Notes under the pieces: generated by a model
Seen by the model: only the letters and a program-made list of their open reading frames with translations
Told to the model about the DNA's origin: nothing
Database searches by the model: none
Shown here: positions 37,223-47,276 of the stretch, in pieces
Numbering within the stretch: the first letter of the stretch is position 1
How the letters are laid out: each line of letters starts with the position of its first letter
Assembly (NCBI GenBank): GCA_945859605.1
Contig: OX243822.1
Location: 15,159,219-15,223,218 of the forward strand
Length of the DNA: 64,000 nt
Source of the DNA: Lumbricus rubellus
Lineage: Eukaryota; Annelida; Clitellata; Crassiclitellata; Lumbricidae
Reading direction: 5' to 3'
Position numbers and translations under genes: made by a program

Positions 37223-40200
37223 CTACAATCTCGATAAACAGTCTGCTACTACATTCAACTTTCCTTTCTTATAGTTCAACAGAATGTCAAAATTTTGCAA
37301 TGATAAAGACCATCTGACTAACTTAGCAGACTTCGACATTGACTCAGTCAAATAAACTAAAGGATTATGATCAGTGAACACATTAATCTTGGAACCAATA
37401 ATGATTTCTTTCAATTTGTTTAAAGCCCATATGATTGCATAGGCTTCCTTCTCAATCGTCGCCCATCTCCTCTGGGTATCTGTCAGCTTCTGGCTGATAA
37501 ATGAAACGGGACGTTCTATCCCCTCATCGTCCACTTGTGACAGCACAGCCCCCACAGCAAAATCACTGCTATCACAGTACAAATTAAATGGTTTGCCAAC
37601 CTCGAACATGTACAGAATAACATTCGATAAAACAATTTCTTTAAGAGAATCAAAAGATTTCTGGTGGTCCTGAGTCCAAATAATGTTCTCAGGTGTCTGC
37701 TTGCTAGTTAAATCTGTCAATGGTTTAGCAATCTCAGCAAAATTACAAATAAATTGTCTGTAGAAACCAAAGAATCCTAACATTTGCTTCACTTGCTTCT
37801 TCGTTTCAGGGTTTTTTAAATTAATCAAACTGTCAATCCTATCTGGATTCATCATCTTCTTCCCTGAACCAATGAGGTGACCGATGAATTTCACCTCACT
37901 CTTACCAAACACACATTTCTTCAAGTTCAAAGTTACATTATGCAGTCTTATTTGTTTCAAAAACAATTCTAAATGTTTCAAATGAATGTTCCAATCATCA
38001 GAATGGACTGCAATGTCATCAACATAGGGTTCAGTAAATGCATCAATCGGTTGCAAAATCATGTTTATGGCTTTTACAAAAGTCCGTCCAGAGTTAATCA
38101 TTCCAAAAGGGACACGTGTAAATTCGTACAGTCCATTATGGGTAACGAATGCGGTTTTCCATTGGTCGGATTTCTTCACCGGACAAGTCCAGTAAGCACT
38201 GCGACAGTCCAAGACGGAAATAAACTTGGATTTCCCGACTTTGCTCAGCACATCGTTGACGATCGGCATGGGGTATCGACAATTTTCAGTATATGAATTC
38301 ACGTACCTGTAGTCGCACGCGAGTCTCAAGGATCCGTCCTTCTTCTTGACGATGACCAGCGGACTTGCCATTCTGCTCGACGACGGCTGAATGATGTTTG
38401 CTTTCAGCATCTCTTGTATTTGTTTGTCCACTTCTGCGCGGTATATCAACGGTATTCGATAAGCCGTGAACTCCTTCTCTCGAAAGTCTGGTCTCAGCAC
38501 CACTTCGTGTTCTACCAATGTACATAATCCAGGTTTGTCCGAAAATCTGTCTGCATATCGGTTCAGTACATCCAGTAGCTGTTTCTGTTGCTCGCTCGTA
38601 AGATGTCCGATCTGTTCATAGTCCAATTGCAGCGATTTCTGTGTCGTCTCTGCATGGTCTTCTTTCAATGGTAGCTCTACCACTGATCCGAATTCGTCGT
38701 CCTCTTCCACGATGAGACCACACGATAATGTTCTTGCGATGAACTTCCTCATTTTGTTGGCATGGACGAGTCGTCGGCCGTTTTCATTCATGTCCACCAG
38801 ATACGAATACTTGGATCTTCTTTGTAGCACTGTACATGGACCATGCCATCGTGAGATCAATTTATTGGTTGACGTTGGATACAGGACGATGACGTTTTCT
38901 CCTGGTTCGAATTCTTTATCCTTGGCCCTCTTGTTGTATTGACTGGCGTATTGTTTTTGCTTTTCCTCTGCACAATTCTCAGCAAATATCAAAGCTTTCT
39001 CCATGTCTGCTCTTAAGTTCTTCAGGTACTTTGCTGGTTGTACTCCAATGTTTGGCGGTAGATTTATTTCTTTGGTCCAGCTTTCCTTTAAGATAGTTAA
39101 TGGTCCTCTTGGCATTTTTCCATACACCAGCAGATATGGTGCCACTCCTGTCGTTGCGTTAGGAACTTCTCTCAATGCCCATACGGTAAACGGAATGATT
39201 TTATGCCACTGTCTTGGATTTTCCACAATGACATGATGTACCATCTTCTTGAACGTCTGGTTCCATCTCTCAACTAATCCGGCTGCCTCTGGATGCCCCG
39301 GTGAATCGAATCGTGGACAGCATCCCATCAATTTCAAAAATTCTCTTGTAAGACTGGCTGTAAAATTCGTGCCTCTGTCGCTGGTGATCACAGACGGCAC
39401 CCCCACGTCAATGAAAAGCTTCATCAAAGCTTCGCACACAGCCTTAGCAGTCAATGACTTCAGCAAGAAGATTGTCGGCCATCTTGTACATGAATCCACT
39501 ATGCACAAGCAATACTTATGCCCAGCTGCTGACTTCGGTTCTATTGGGCCTACCACGTCCATAGTCATCCGTCGGAATGGAACATCTTCCCTTGGAATTG
39601 GTGTAATCGGCACTCGATCCATCACCAAACTTCGTGCCTTCAGCTGACACTTCTCACAGGACTTACAAAATTTCACCACGTCTCGACGCATCTTTGGCCA
39701 GACAAAGGACAACTTGATTCTCTCTCGTGTCTTCTCTTCTCCCAAGTGTCCGCCAAATACTGACTCGTGAGCTAATTCCATTACTTGAATTCTTCTCTCT
39801 TTCGGTAACACCAACTGATACACAAGCTGATCCAGCATTTGATGCTTCTTATACAGCAATCCATTCACCACGATAAACTCTGATCCTTGGTCTTCAGCGA
39901 TCCTCCACCACGATTTCAGTGACTCGTCATTTCTCTGCTGCTCCTCGAATTTCTTCGCATCTTCCAGCTGTCTTTCATCGTTCGAATTCTCTGTGAACAA
40001 GTCCCTCATACTTGTCTCCAGTTCAGCGTCGCTTCCGGAATCTTCACTATTATTTCGTTCACATGCAGCCATCTCTTCTTCAGTTTTATTGTTCTCAGAT
40101 GTTGTTCTTTCGTCATCTTGGATGCTGAGTTCATCTTCGCTTTCCGTGTCATCTTCTTGCGAACTTTCGTTTATCGTTTCATCTTCTCCGTCTTCGACTT

Positions 40201-42757
40201 CTGCTCTCCGACTTTGTGCTCTTGTAGTCACATTCGCTTGTAGCTCTCCTTGTAATATACTGATTGGTGGAACCTCTTTCAGTTCTGCAATTATCTCTGG
40301 ATGTAGCAGGAACTTTTCTGGATTTTCTTTACACAGTTCTGCTGAAATGCTGGCACACACTAAAGTTAAATATGGCGCGATATTTATTGTCCTGTCCTCT
40401 GTAGCTGCTCCTTCGTTACGACCGCTCATCCGCACTTCGATTTTCACCAACTTAGCTGGAATCGGCTCTCCAGCTACACATTGCAAATGAACTCTGCCGA
40501 TTTCTTCTACTGTCGTTCCTTTCAGTAGTTCCTCGTTGATTACTGGTATCTCGGTCCCCGAGTCAATCAACGCCTCGACTTGCACAGGCTGCCCATCAGT
40601 CCCACGTATCTCCACATTTACATGCTGCAACGATATCTTCTTTATGCGTTGACACTCCTCTTTACTTTTTGTTTCTCGACAACTTTCTGCAATGGAAGTA
40701 GTCTTTATCGCTTCTTTCAGTATGGTGAACTGCGGCGTACACTTCATCACTGACTTTACTTCTGTTTCTTGGTTGCATTGTTCTTCCCAACCAGGAGGTG
40801 CATTTATCACTTGTATCTGGTTTACTCGAAGATTTTCTGCACTTCTGCTAAAGTTCTTCCTCAGATTTGCCGCTCCTGGTGCTTGGCAATGTTTTATTAG
40901 GTGTTTATCAGAATTGCAATTGGGGCAACGCTTCTTGATAAAACTTCTTTGCTCCTTGTTCTCCCACTTGTTGTACGGCGTGTAAGATGCATTACTTTCT
41001 GTTGGGCGTCCCAGCGGCGGAGTTCGATTGTAGGCTTGTCTGTCCCACGTTGACTGTTGTTTATCTTGCGACCACTGCTTTCCAGAATAATCATCTTTCT
41101 TTGCATCATTACTCTTGGCTTGGCTTCCGGTGTCTTTGCTATCCTTGTTCCACTTGGTTTGCTTTGGACTATTGTCCCATGCTTCAAATTTCGGTTTGTC
41201 TTGGAACATCACACCAATCCGATTGTTTACATGTATATCTGCGAGATCTGCAACATTACTAGCTTCCAAGCATTCTGTGCCCTCTTTTGCTAAGACAAAC
41301 TGCAGTGGACCTGGTGGTAAACATTCTTTCAGCTTATCCGCCACTAACAAATCAAACAGCTTCTCGTAGTCTTTGTCCACTCGTCTACTTCGGACATAAT
41401 AATTCAACAGGTTCTTCAGCCTAGCCGTGAACATCGTATACGTTTCTTCGGCTGTCTTCTTGGCATCTGCAAACCTTGACCTGTACTCACGAGCTGTTAA
41501 CTTGAATTCCTTCAACAAGTGCTCTTTCACTGCATCGTATTTATCTAAATTCTCAAATGACAATCGATTCAATACCGTTCGCGCTCTCGGGGTCATCAAT
41601 GGCAACAACAATTTCACCCAATATTGCTTTTCCACAGCGAAGCTATTGAATGCATTTTCAACTGTTTCAAAATATAATGGCACTTCCATCATATCATACG
41701 GCATCTTCGGTAACACGTGCTTCATTGCGTCACCTATCTTCTTAATCTTGGACACCATTGTCTCACTTTCTTTGAGTCTAATCTGTTCTGACACTTCTCG
41801 GCTCTTACGATCATCTTCGTCTCTCTTCTTCAGTCGATCTTGATCTTCGATTCTCCGCAGTTCTTCCTGTTCTATCTTCTGTTGTAATAGTTCTAACTGC
41901 TTTCTGCGTTCTTCTTTTTCAATGGCCATTTCTTTAAGTTGAGCCTCCTTGATAGCAAGTTTCTTTTGTTCTAACTGCATCTGCTCTTCTCTTTCTCTTT
42001 CTGCTTTTTCCAAATTGTCTTTTCCGGCTTGAAATTCTTCCTGACGAATTTCTTCTGCTCTCTCCAGTTCTTGTAAACGCATCTTTTCTTTTTCTTCCTC
42101 GCGAGCCTTTTTGTCCTCAATCTGCTGCTTTCGTATTTCTTCATCGCTTTTTCTTGCTTTTTCGTACTCTATCATTAACTCCGTCCGTCTCCGTTCTGAT
42201 TCATCACGATCGAGTCTCATTTGTTCTAGTTGTATCTGGAACTGCTGCCTCTGCATGTCTATCTCTTGTTGTCGCAATTCTTTCTCTTCTTGCTTACGTT
42301 CTTTCTCCTCTTGTCTGCGCTGCTCTTCTTTCTCTTTTTCTTCTTGTTTACGCTCTTTCTCCTCTTGTCTGCGCTGCTCTTCTTTCTCTTTTTCTTCTTG
42401 TTTACGCTCTTTCTCCTCTTGTCTGCGCTGCTCTTCTTTCTCTTTTTCTTCTTGTTTACGCTCTTTCTCCTCTTGTTTACGCTGCTCCTCTTTCATTATC
42501 ATGAATTGCAGCAACGCCTCCATAGACATCGGTGCCTCAGGCTTCTCCACTGGCTTCTCCGCAGCGCCTCCGACAGCACCTTCTTCTTCTTCTTCTTCTT
42601 TCTTAGCCCAAACCTCGGCTAAATTTCTCATCAATTCTTCCCTCGACATCTGTTCAACTTCTTCTGCGTCTACGCCTGCTTCAATTAATAATTTTACTAG
42701 TCTCTCCGAAGACATCTTCTTAATAGCCGCTTGCTTTTGCTCCGTAAGTTTCTCCAT
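37223..42757 (-). CDS. gag-pol: Gag-pol polyprotein of Gmr1-like retrotransposon
   Basis: 1,844 residues in one frame. Order: N-terminal helical region; Lys/Glu/Arg-rich coiled coil with an 18-residue repeat (EEQRRQEEKERKQEEKEK, about three copies); capsid region with a SCAN-like segment (FDLLVADKLKECLPPGPLQF); CCHC knuckle CPNCNSDKHLIKHC (about 614); aspartic protease ALIDSGTE (about 730); integrase zinc finger HESVFGGH..CEKC (about 1,000-1,040) and DDE core with MDVVGP, SDRGTNF and AAGLVERWN (about 1,060-1,170) and a GPY/F-like end; reverse transcriptase with YVDD (about 1,580); RNase H (CDSSDFAVGAVLSQ, TDHNPL). All catalytic motifs are present. There is no gag/pol stop or frameshift. Confidence 0.95.
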   Translation of the reverse strand: MEKLTEQKQAAIKKMSSERLVKLLIEAGVDAEEVEQMSREELMRNLAEVWAKKEEEEEEGAVGGAAEKPVEKPEAPMSMEALLQFMIMKEEQRKQEEKERKQEEKEKEEQRRQEEKERKQEEKEKEEQRRQEEKERKQEEKEKEEQRRQEEKERKQEEKELRQQEIDMQRQQFQIQLEQMRLDRDESERRRTELMIEYEKARKSDEEIRKQQIEDKKAREEEKEKMRLQELERAEEIRQEEFQAGKDNLEKAEREREEQMQLEQKKLAIKEAQLKEMAIEKEERRKQLELLQQKIEQEELRRIEDQDRLKKRDEDDRKSREVSEQIRLKESETMVSKIKKIGDAMKHVLPKMPYDMMEVPLYFETVENAFNSFAVEKQYWVKLLLPLMTPRARTVLNRLSFENLDKYDAVKEHLLKEFKLTAREYRSRFADAKKTAEETYTMFTARLKNLLNYYVRSRRVDKDYEKLFDLLVADKLKECLPPGPLQFVLAKEGTECLEASNVADLADIHVNNRIGVMFQDKPKFEAWDNSPKQTKWNKDSKDTGSQAKSNDAKKDDYSGKQWSQDKQQSTWDRQAYNRTPPLGRPTESNASYTPYNKWENKEQRSFIKKRCPNCNSDKHLIKHCQAPGAANLRKNFSRSAENLRVNQIQVINAPPGWEEQCNQETEVKSVMKCTPQFTILKEAIKTTSIAESCRETKSKEECQRIKKISLQHVNVEIRGTDGQPVQVEALIDSGTEIPVINEELLKGTTVEEIGRVHLQCVAGEPIPAKLVKIEVRMSGRNEGAATEDRTINIAPYLTLVCASISAELCKENPEKFLLHPEIIAELKEVPPISILQGELQANVTTRAQSRRAEVEDGEDETINESSQEDDTESEDELSIQDDERTTSENNKTEEEMAACERNNSEDSGSDAELETSMRDLFTENSNDERQLEDAKKFEEQQRNDESLKSWWRIAEDQGSEFIVVNGLLYKKHQMLDQLVYQLVLPKERRIQVMELAHESVFGGHLGEEKTRERIKLSFVWPKMRRDVVKFCKSCEKCQLKARSLVMDRVPITPIPREDVPFRRMTMDVVGPIEPKSAAGHKYCLCIVDSCTRWPTIFLLKSLTAKAVCEALMKLFIDVGVPSVITSDRGTNFTASLTREFLKLMGCCPRFDSPGHPEAAGLVERWNQTFKKMVHHVIVENPRQWHKIIPFTVWALREVPNATTGVAPYLLVYGKMPRGPLTILKESWTKEINLPPNIGVQPAKYLKNLRADMEKALIFAENCAEEKQKQYASQYNKRAKDKEFEPGENVIVLYPTSTNKLISRWHGPCTVLQRRSKYSYLVDMNENGRRLVHANKMRKFIARTLSCGLIVEEDDEFGSVVELPLKEDHAETTQKSLQLDYEQIGHLTSEQQKQLLDVLNRYADRFSDKPGLCTLVEHEVVLRPDFREKEFTAYRIPLIYRAEVDKQIQEMLKANIIQPSSSRMASPLVIVKKKDGSLRLACDYRYVNSYTENCRYPMPIVNDVLSKVGKSKFISVLDCRSAYWTCPVKKSDQWKTAFVTHNGLYEFTRVPFGMINSGRTFVKAINMILQPIDAFTEPYVDDIAVHSDDWNIHLKHLELFLKQIRLHNVTLNLKKCVFGKSEVKFIGHLIGSGKKMMNPDRIDSLINLKNPETKKQVKQMLGFFGFYRQFICNFAEIAKPLTDLTSKQTPENIIWTQDHQKSFDSLKEIVLSNVILYMFEVGKPFNLYCDSSDFAVGAVLSQVDDEGIERPVSFISQKLTDTQRRWATIEKEAYAIIWALNKLKEIIIGSKINVFTDHNPLVYLTESMSKSAKLVRWSLSLQNFDILLNYKKGKLNVVADCLSRL

Positions 42758-43075
42758 CTTATTTCTTTACTTTACAGATGCTCGATAAAATAGTAGGCTA
42801 CTCTTCAAATGTTTGCAATTGACTGACTTCAATTCTTTAAGCAAACTTCAATAGACAAGCAAGTTTTTCTACCTTGTAGTCGTTGTGTTGTCGTTTCTCA
42901 CTGACGTACGGATGCTCGATGTATCGTTGCTTCTCCCGTGTGCTCGGCTCCTCGATAAATTCACAGCGTCCGTTCCTCCACAACGTCTGTTGATTGAATA
43001 GAATCCCTCCGTTCGTAACTACGATCGTTCTCCTGCAACTTGGATCGTTATCCTGCAACTTGGATCGTTATCTCA

Positions 43076-43091
43076 CCGCAACGACACCAAA
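43076..43091 (-). promoter_or_regulatory. Putative primer-binding site
   Basis: On the minus strand TTTGGTGTCGTTGCGG begins right after the 5' LTR, with TGG two bases in, as for tRNA-primed elements. I cannot name the primer tRNA. Confidence 0.6.
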
Positions 43092-43612
43092 TGTCACAAG
43101 TCTTTTCCCTCTTCTTCTTCTTCTTGTGACCTTCAGTCTCTTCGGAAGCTTCTTCGTATAAGTTCGTGGTAGCGTAGGCCTATCCCTAGATAACTGTTTC
43201 ATTAGCTAAATGGCTAGGTTAAAGAATCTACAGTCTTTCACTGTTTTGTTAACCAACAACGACGACGTGTTTAACTCTTCTTATTATACTCCAAAATCCG
43301 ATATAAAGTAAAACGATCAGCAACAACACAACAATGACTACACTTGCGTTATCATAACAACTACACGACTACTATCTTCATCAGTCTACTCTATCGCAAC
43401 TCAACAACAACTCTTACAGCCTATCTCAACGGCTCTCAACACGCAACTCTCCTTCTTCACTTCCACTCCCTTCTTGTACAATTAACGTACGCTCGTCTAG
43501 ACGTCACGTGCTGTCCAGACAATCACCTGTGCAGACGCCGCGCGGCAATTTGCACCTGGCCTACTTACGTCGCTGTACGACAATCGGCGTGCACTGATTA
43601 AATTAGCTGACA
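43092..43612 (-). repeat. 5' LTR
   Basis: 521 bp, TGTCA...TGACA, followed outside by the duplication ATCTG. Confidence 0.95.
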
Positions 43613-43886
43613 ATCTGCGAGCGTCAAATATCGGGAAATTATCAAGCCGATATGGGAAAAGAGGACTCGTAATGCGGTGGGTAAAGGCGTGGGTGGTGTA
43701 ATTGTTATTTCCGAAGATCCAAACGTGTTAGCGAAACAGCTAGAACTACGATTTCAAAGCTTCAAAGCAGGCAATACCGGCGTGAGAAACGAGATCGTGG
43801 CGATGTGCGACGCGTTATTGAGGCAGGAAGTGCTGAGTAAAGATGCTTACAAAAATATAATGATGACATTGTAAAATGCAGAAAAA

Positions 43887-44342
43887 ATGCAAGTCATTAA
43901 TAGAAGGAGGTATAGAAAACAATACGTTATCGGAGGATCGGGAATATTCGATACAATTTCGGGATTTTTCAAACGACTAGTAACGTCGAACGCCGCCAAA
44001 CAATTAGCAACGACCGCTCTCAGCGCGAGTAAAGACGTGGCGAAAGAAATTGGGAAAAAGGCCATCGATGTTGGGAAAACAACCGCAATCGACGCTGGTA
44101 AACGATTAGTGGACAAAGCAGTGGCCAAACTGTTTACTCCTGCTCCTACTCCTACTCCTACCTCCAAGAAAATTACGCCAGAAACTAGACAAATTTTAGA
44201 GCGGCTGAGTGGCGTCGGGTCGAGCCCAAATATCTCGAATATTAATAATCTGATGATGGGGGATGGTCTGAAGAAGAACGACGCCATGTCGATACAAGAT
44301 TTAGTACGCTCGCTAAACGGCGCCGGAATGAAGGTCGCGTAA
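43887..44342 (+). CDS. Small basic protein with cleavable amphipathic helix (B)
   Basis: 151 residues, homologous to A 19,764-20,117. Basic leader, VIGG|S (14-18), then SGIFDTISGFFKRLVTS, an amphipathic helix. The middle is longer than in A, with a duplicated AIDVGK/AIDAGK helix and a PTPTPT linker. Near the C-terminus MMGD|G and LNGA|G fit the (M/I/L)xGx|G protease consensus. Likely a protein-VI-like membrane-lytic virion component (inference). Confidence 0.6.
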   Translation: MQVINRRRYRKQYVIGGSGIFDTISGFFKRLVTSNAAKQLATTALSASKDVAKEIGKKAIDVGKTTAIDAGKRLVDKAVAKLFTPAPTPTPTSKKITPETRQILERLSGVGSSPNISNINNLMMGDGLKKNDAMSIQDLVRSLNGAGMKVA

Positions 44343-44376
44343 AAAATATATTATCGCGTAGTAAAAAGTAGTAAAA

Positions 44377-45669
44377 ATGCAATCATCTGATATTCTGAGA
44401 TTTACCGAACAACCATTGAGCGATGAAAGCGTCGAACGCTACGAATGGTACGAGTATGAGCCGATATCGGGGGCAAATCTAAACACCTCCGGCGAGATTA
44501 GAATAAACATCGAACTTCAAGATCTATTTTGCCATCCGGCGGAATCTTACCTGTTGTTCGAGGGTAGATTAACGAAGGCGGACAACACCTTCTACGTCAA
44601 TGCCGATGAAGCAACTCTTACGAATAATGGGCTCATGCATCTTTTCAGCCAAATTTCGTATTCACTGTCGAATCAGGAAATTGAATCGATATTTCACCCA
44701 GGTCAAGCAACGACGATGCTCGGATTACTCAAATACCCGAATGATTTTCAACTAGCTCAAGGTCTGAATCAGTTGTGGTACAAGGACAGCGGAGCGACGG
44801 CTGCTATCGCGGATAATCAAGGTTTCGCCGTGAGACAGTCGTATATAATTCAAAAACCAAATGCCAGAGGTACTTTCAGCTTTGTAGTTCCATTGAAGCA
44901 TATTTTCGGATTTTGCGATGATTACGACAAGGTTGTTTTTGGTGTGAAACATACGCTAACTCTGGTTCGTAAAGCCGATGATGACGCAATTTTTAGAGCC
45001 ACCGCCGTGAACACTGCAGGGAAAGTTAGGCTAGACAAAATCTCATGGTTCATGCCTCACGTTATTCCCGCGGATATGGAGAAGATGCAATTGTACAAAA
45101 CGATCGAATCGAAAGCGTCGTTGCCAGTTGCGTACAGAGCCCGTCAATGCGATACCACCTCCGTCGCACAGTCGACTAATTTTAGCTGGAGACTTAGCGT
45201 CAAGACATTACCTGAGAAGCCTAGGTACATCATCTTGGGTTTTCAAACCGACAAAAGCGGCGATCAAGAACAAAATCCATCCATTTTCAATCATTGCGAT
45301 CTGAAGAACATGTTCGTGATGATGAACCAGGACCGATACCCAGTTGTCGACTACAACCTATCATTTCCGAATCAACAATTCGCGCGGGCGTACCGAGCAG
45401 CAGTCGCGTTCAGTGAAAAATACTATGGAATGGACGAACTAATGACGCAATGCAATATCACGCCCTCGGACTTCAAAGATTTGTTTCCGATTATGGTGTT
45501 TGACGTGAGCAAGCAATCCGAGCGTCTGAAGTCATCGGTGGTCGATATCCAGATCAAAGGCACGTTCAATACGGCGCCGCTAGCTAATACGGAAGCGTAC
45601 GCAGTGGTGATTTCAGACAAGTTACTGAGGTTTCAATCGGACGGTCAGAAAATGAGTGTGGTATATTGA
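44377..45669 (+). CDS. MCP: Major capsid protein, double jelly-roll type (B)
   Basis: 430 residues. The closest match in the window is A 20,227-21,525: FSQISYSLSNQEIE, FHPGQATTMLGLL, VPLKHIFGFCDDYDKV and DVSKQSERLKSSVVDI are shared. The start ATG follows TAGTAAAA. It is the last rightward gene of B and converges on the inverted fibre-protease-polymerase block. Confidence 0.85.
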   Translation: MQSSDILRFTEQPLSDESVERYEWYEYEPISGANLNTSGEIRINIELQDLFCHPAESYLLFEGRLTKADNTFYVNADEATLTNNGLMHLFSQISYSLSNQEIESIFHPGQATTMLGLLKYPNDFQLAQGLNQLWYKDSGATAAIADNQGFAVRQSYIIQKPNARGTFSFVVPLKHIFGFCDDYDKVVFGVKHTLTLVRKADDDAIFRATAVNTAGKVRLDKISWFMPHVIPADMEKMQLYKTIESKASLPVAYRARQCDTTSVAQSTNFSWRLSVKTLPEKPRYIILGFQTDKSGDQEQNPSIFNHCDLKNMFVMMNQDRYPVVDYNLSFPNQQFARAYRAAVAFSEKYYGMDELMTQCNITPSDFKDLFPIMVFDVSKQSERLKSSVVDIQIKGTFNTAPLANTEAYAVVISDKLLRFQSDGQKMSVVY

Positions 45670-45717
45670 AGTTCATGATAGAATGGTCGATGAAGCGTAG
45701 ATGAAGTGTAGTACTCA

Positions 45718-45745
45718 AATTCAAAACTTGATTCGGTTTTGAATT
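45718..45745. terminator. Hairpin between convergent genes (B)
   Basis: AATTCAAAAC and GTTTTGAATT form a perfect 10-bp stem with an 8-base loop, ending exactly at the stop codon of the minus-strand fibre gene and about 50 bases after the capsid stop. It could serve as a two-way 3' end signal (inference). Confidence 0.45.
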
Positions 45746-46480
45746 CTAAGGTCGTAAGTATGCTGCCGAAAAATCGCGAACTAAAATATTTACCGGATTA
45801 GGCGAAGTAATAAATATCTCGAGATAATCGGTATTAGTTAATCGAACTAGGCTAGTGCTAGATACATATTTTTTCGACCCAGCCGCTCCTCCGCCGCCGA
45901 CAATCAGCGTGTCCACTCCCCCACTTTTGTACAGGCCAATACTTTCAGTATATTTAGCACTATTGTCGCGTATTTCCAAACACGTCGTAGCCATGTAACA
46001 GCCGGCTTTCCGAGGAAGGAAACGGTTCGAATTGACTAGACAATTATCCGGATCGAATTTTACAGTTCCAAATGATACTTGCGTTACTGTGTTAGCGATG
46101 ATGGCTTGTGCCGAGAGGGCGTAAACACTAAACGCCGGGCCAAATGCGGCCTCAGCAGTGGAGCTAGACACTATCGAAGCAATTCGTTCGTCCACGTATT
46201 TTTTATTCGTCAAATGATTATCGTTTGACGGAGAGTCGTCGTGATTCGTAATCAATTCCATAGCTTGTGCCCAACTTAGCGCTTCATCCACTCCCTGATC
46301 CGAATTATTCGTTATTGGCAGACCGTAGATGCAGTTGCCATTCATATTTAGATTCCCAGTCGCCGGATTTGCGCCATCTAACCTTAGAAAAGTACTATTT
46401 ACTTGGGACAGCGTAACGCCTCCTGCAATTATTCTTTGAGTAGATCCTGAATCTGTATGTCCAAATTTATCAACAGGCAT
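45746..46480 (-). CDS. Fibre-like protein with C1q/TNF-like head (B, distal)
   Basis: 244 residues. The N-terminal module PVDKFGHTDSGSTQR..ITNHDDSPSNDNHLTNKKYVDE is shared with the other fibres. The head (about 115-244) has VSFGTVKFDPD, KAGCYMATTCLEI, GLYKSGGVDTLIVGGG and FSAAYLRP, as in the second A fibre but diverged. Probably a receptor-binding spike. Confidence 0.65.
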   Translation of the reverse strand: MPVDKFGHTDSGSTQRIIAGGVTLSQVNSTFLRLDGANPATGNLNMNGNCIYGLPITNNSDQGVDEALSWAQAMELITNHDDSPSNDNHLTNKKYVDERIASIVSSSTAEAAFGPAFSVYALSAQAIIANTVTQVSFGTVKFDPDNCLVNSNRFLPRKAGCYMATTCLEIRDNSAKYTESIGLYKSGGVDTLIVGGGGAAGSKKYVSSTSLVRLTNTDYLEIFITSPNPVNILVRDFSAAYLRP

Positions 46481-46504
46481 TTTGAATATAATAATTTTTA
46501 TTAA

Positions 46505-47254
46505 TTAGGGCCGTATGAATACCGCTGAAAAGTCTCTAGCTAATATGCGCGTAGCGACAGATGAAAAAGCGTGTATGTTGAGGTAATCGAACTCGTCTAG
46601 AAAAACTACGGCACTACCGGTTGAATGGTTGTACGAACCTCCCGTAGCCCCTCCGCCCGCAATTTGCATGTACGACGCCCCATTTTTATACAGGTGGACG
46701 GTGCCATACGCGGTATTACTATTGTTACAAAATTCTATGTACGCCGAAACGATATAGTACCCGGCTTTACTGGGGAAGAAAGAAGTCGTTCCGTTACCCT
46801 GTTCAATACCGTGTTTTGCGGTACCGCATCTTATTACGTCAAAAGTAACTGCAGTGTGAGATCTAGCGAGTATAGCCTGTTGAGTTGAACTGTAAGCGCT
46901 AACCGCAGGCCCTACCACCGTCGCCACTTTCGAAGTAAGTTGTTCATCGACGTATTTCTTATTCGTCAAATGATTATTGTCGGTCGGGACGTCGTCGTGA
47001 TTCCGCAGTAAATCTATTACTTGCCCCCGACTCACGGCCTCATCTATCCCCGCTTCCGGAGTATTCGCTGTATTCGCTGTATTCGTTGTAGGCAGACCTC
47101 TAATAGTATAGCCACTCATATTTAGATCTCCAGTCGCGGGGTTTGCTCCATCCAGCCTTAGAAAAGTACTGTTTACTTGACTTTCAGTAACTCCGCCAGC
47201 AATTACTCTTTGAGTAGATCCTGAATCTGTATGTCCAAATTTATCAACAGGCAT
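46505..47254 (-). CDS. Fibre-like protein with C1q/TNF-like head (B, proximal)
   Basis: 249 residues, a tandem paralogue of the preceding entry, 24 bases away. The tail module is nearly identical; a TANTANTPEAG stretch is a small in-frame repeat. The head has KAGYYIVSAYIEF, VHLYKNGASYMQIAGGG and FSAVFIRP and is closer to the head of A 26,881-27,954 than to its own neighbour. Confidence 0.65.
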   Translation of the reverse strand: MPVDKFGHTDSGSTQRVIAGGVTESQVNSTFLRLDGANPATGDLNMSGYTIRGLPTTNTANTANTPEAGIDEAVSRGQVIDLLRNHDDVPTDNNHLTNKKYVDEQLTSKVATVVGPAVSAYSSTQQAILARSHTAVTFDVIRCGTAKHGIEQGNGTTSFFPSKAGYYIVSAYIEFCNNSNTAYGTVHLYKNGASYMQIAGGGATGGSYNHSTGSAVVFLDEFDYLNIHAFSSVATRILARDFSAVFIRP

Positions 47255-47276
47255 TTTTTACATCTGAATATAATTT

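Larger units (their letters stand above)
36585..43612 (-). mobile_element. Gmr1-like Ty3/gypsy LTR retrotransposon, complete
   Basis: 7,028 bp with 521-bp LTRs (TGTCA...TGACA) and a perfect 5-bp target duplication ATCTG (36,580-36,584 and 43,613-43,617). One long frame encodes gag, protease, integrase, reverse transcriptase and RNase H in that order. Integrase before reverse transcriptase is the hallmark of the Gmr1 group of deuterostome Ty3/gypsy elements. By reading, the two LTRs appear identical, so the insertion is very recent and may be active. Confidence 0.95.
35939..43874 (+). pseudogene. DUF8207-like Polinton protein (B), split by a retrotransposon
   Basis: The 5' part (35,939-36,584) starts at ATTAAAAATGTCG and is homologous to A 18,822-19,721, with FGIRSKNGQFYIGDT and GTPGLWELLT. 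It is interrupted after PKA by the Gmr1-like element. The 3' part resumes in the same frame at about 43,618 and ends at 43,874. Both parts are otherwise open, so the only lesion is the insertion with its 5-bp duplication. A 38-residue upstream extension of the frame (repeats of CRKT) is probably untranslated; it contains ACATGTCGAAAAAC repeats. Confidence 0.85.

Noticed and set aside
42111..42788. Ser/Cys-rich or Leu/Phe-rich proteins opposite gag-pol
   Set aside because: Antisense shadows of the Lys/Glu coiled-coil repeat of gag.
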